Assembly: GCA_016839385.1 (NCBI GenBank)
Contig: JAEOUK010000483.1
Location: 1-6,626, forward strand
Source of the DNA: Promethearchaeota archaeon
GTDB lineage: Archaea > Asgardarchaeota > Lokiarchaeia > Sigynarchaeales > MK-D1
Direction: 5' to 3'
DNA length: 6,626 nt
The translations under genes and the position numbers were made by a program. Below are positions 6,403-6,626 of the stretch, piece by piece. Below the pieces are notes generated by a model that worked only from the letters and a program-made list of their open reading frames with translations, was not told the origin of the DNA and did no database searches. Numbering within the stretch: the stretch's first letter is position 1; every line of letters begins with the position of its first letter.

Positions 6403-6420
6403 ATTCCAGATTGAATGTGA

Positions 6421-6434
6421 TTTCATTTTTCTTC
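6421..6434 (+). terminator. Possible T-rich terminator after pyrG
   Basis: The tract TTTCATTTTTCTTC begins 18 bases after the pyrG stop. It is pyrimidine-rich, but its longest uninterrupted T run is only five, so it is a weak archaeal terminator candidate. Confidence 0.3.
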
Positions 6435-6436
6435 AA

Positions 6437-6473
6437 ATTTATTAACGGAGTAATTATTTATGAGTTAATAAAT
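6437..6473. repeat. Perfect 10-bp inverted repeat with 17-base spacer
   Basis: ATTTATTAAC (6437-6446) and its exact reverse complement GTTAATAAAT (6464-6473) flank a 17-base spacer. As RNA it could fold into a weak, AT-rich hairpin after pyrG; as DNA it could be a binding site upstream of the next gene. The rest of the 165-base gap holds a TATA-like box and nothing else recognisable. Confidence 0.6.
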
Positions 6474-6511
6474 CCGCATCAAATATTTTAGCTACGAGGA
6501 AATTTAATTAA

Positions 6512-6519
6512 TTATAAAA
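6512..6519 (+). promoter_or_regulatory. TATA-like box for the downstream gene
   Basis: TTATAAAA is close to the archaeal TATA consensus and sits about 50 bases before ATG 6568, predicting a start near 6540-6545 and a leader of about 25 bases. It supports calling a new gene at the right edge. Confidence 0.45.
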
Positions 6520-6567
6520 GGGAAATATGCTCTACTAAATCTTATTTATCTTAAAAACAGTACACAT

Positions 6568-6626
6568 ATGGAAGAAGTGGAGAAACAGACTCAAAATCCA
6601 ACCTCAATACTTCCCGATTTTGCTCA
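6568..6626 (+). CDS. Start of an unidentified gene, cut by the window edge
   Basis: An ATG opens a frame that runs without a stop to the window end, giving 19 codons: MEEVEKQTQNPTSILPDFA. The beginning is acidic and polar, with no signal peptide visible and no recognisable family. Support comes from the TATA-like box at 6512-6519 and from its position after pyrG on the same strand. No clear Shine-Dalgarno site precedes it. Nineteen open codons are weak evidence by themselves, so this could still be non-coding. Confidence 0.45.
   Translation, partial: MEEVEKQTQNPTSILPDFA

Noticed and set aside
6403..6567. Possible tRNA or structured RNA in the gap after pyrG
   Set aside because: No T-arm GGTTCRA, no cloverleaf spacing and no GC-rich stems; only an AT-rich inverted repeat is present.
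1..6626. Mobile element, CRISPR array, toxin-antitoxin or defence genes
   Set aside because: No transposase or integrase motif, no spaced repeats, and no recognisable defence domain in any complete gene; the content is mostly core metabolism.

Overview
The window is a compact, AT-rich, all-plus-strand stretch that looks archaeal. The evidence is a CTP synthase with the archaeal/eukaryotic-type SGIGKG P-loop, short gaps with TATA-like boxes close upstream of start codons, few good Shine-Dalgarno sites, an oligo-T terminator, and mevalonate-pathway genes. The lineage cannot be fixed from sequence alone; an uncultured low-GC archaeon (for example an Asgard or Thermoplasmatota relative) is a reasonable guess but not demonstrated.

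Bases 1-2705 form a tight isoprenoid operon. It holds the 3' part of a mevalonate-phosphate decarboxylase gene (mvaD family), a class II HMG-CoA reductase overlapping it, and a mevalonate kinase 14 bases later. Together they make and phosphorylate mevalonate and decarboxylate a phosphorylated product toward isopentenyl units for membrane lipids. Two points stand out. The decarboxylase carries an IDTGPSV active-site motif rather than the DAGPN of classical diphosphomevalonate decarboxylases. The reductase ends about nine residues after its catalytic His, so it lacks the usual C-terminal flap helices.

Bases 2706-3361 carry a TATA-like promoter and a nitroreductase-family flavoprotein. Bases 3461-4588 encode a 375-residue protein I do not recognise: acidic N-terminus, beta-rich centre, very basic C-terminus and no cysteine. 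An oligo-T terminator follows.

Bases 4717-6402 encode a complete CTP synthase (pyrG) with an in-frame insertion of about 21 residues just before the Mg-binding Asp and several unusual residues in the glutaminase domain. The last 224 bases hold a perfect 10-bp inverted repeat, a TATA-like box and the probable first 19 codons of another gene that runs off the window. No mobile element, CRISPR array, tRNA or rRNA was seen, and no gene-free stretch exceeds 300 bases. I do not see a convincing new multi-gene system; the leads worth checking are the flapless reductase, the decarboxylase motif, the CTP synthase insertion and the unknown protein.
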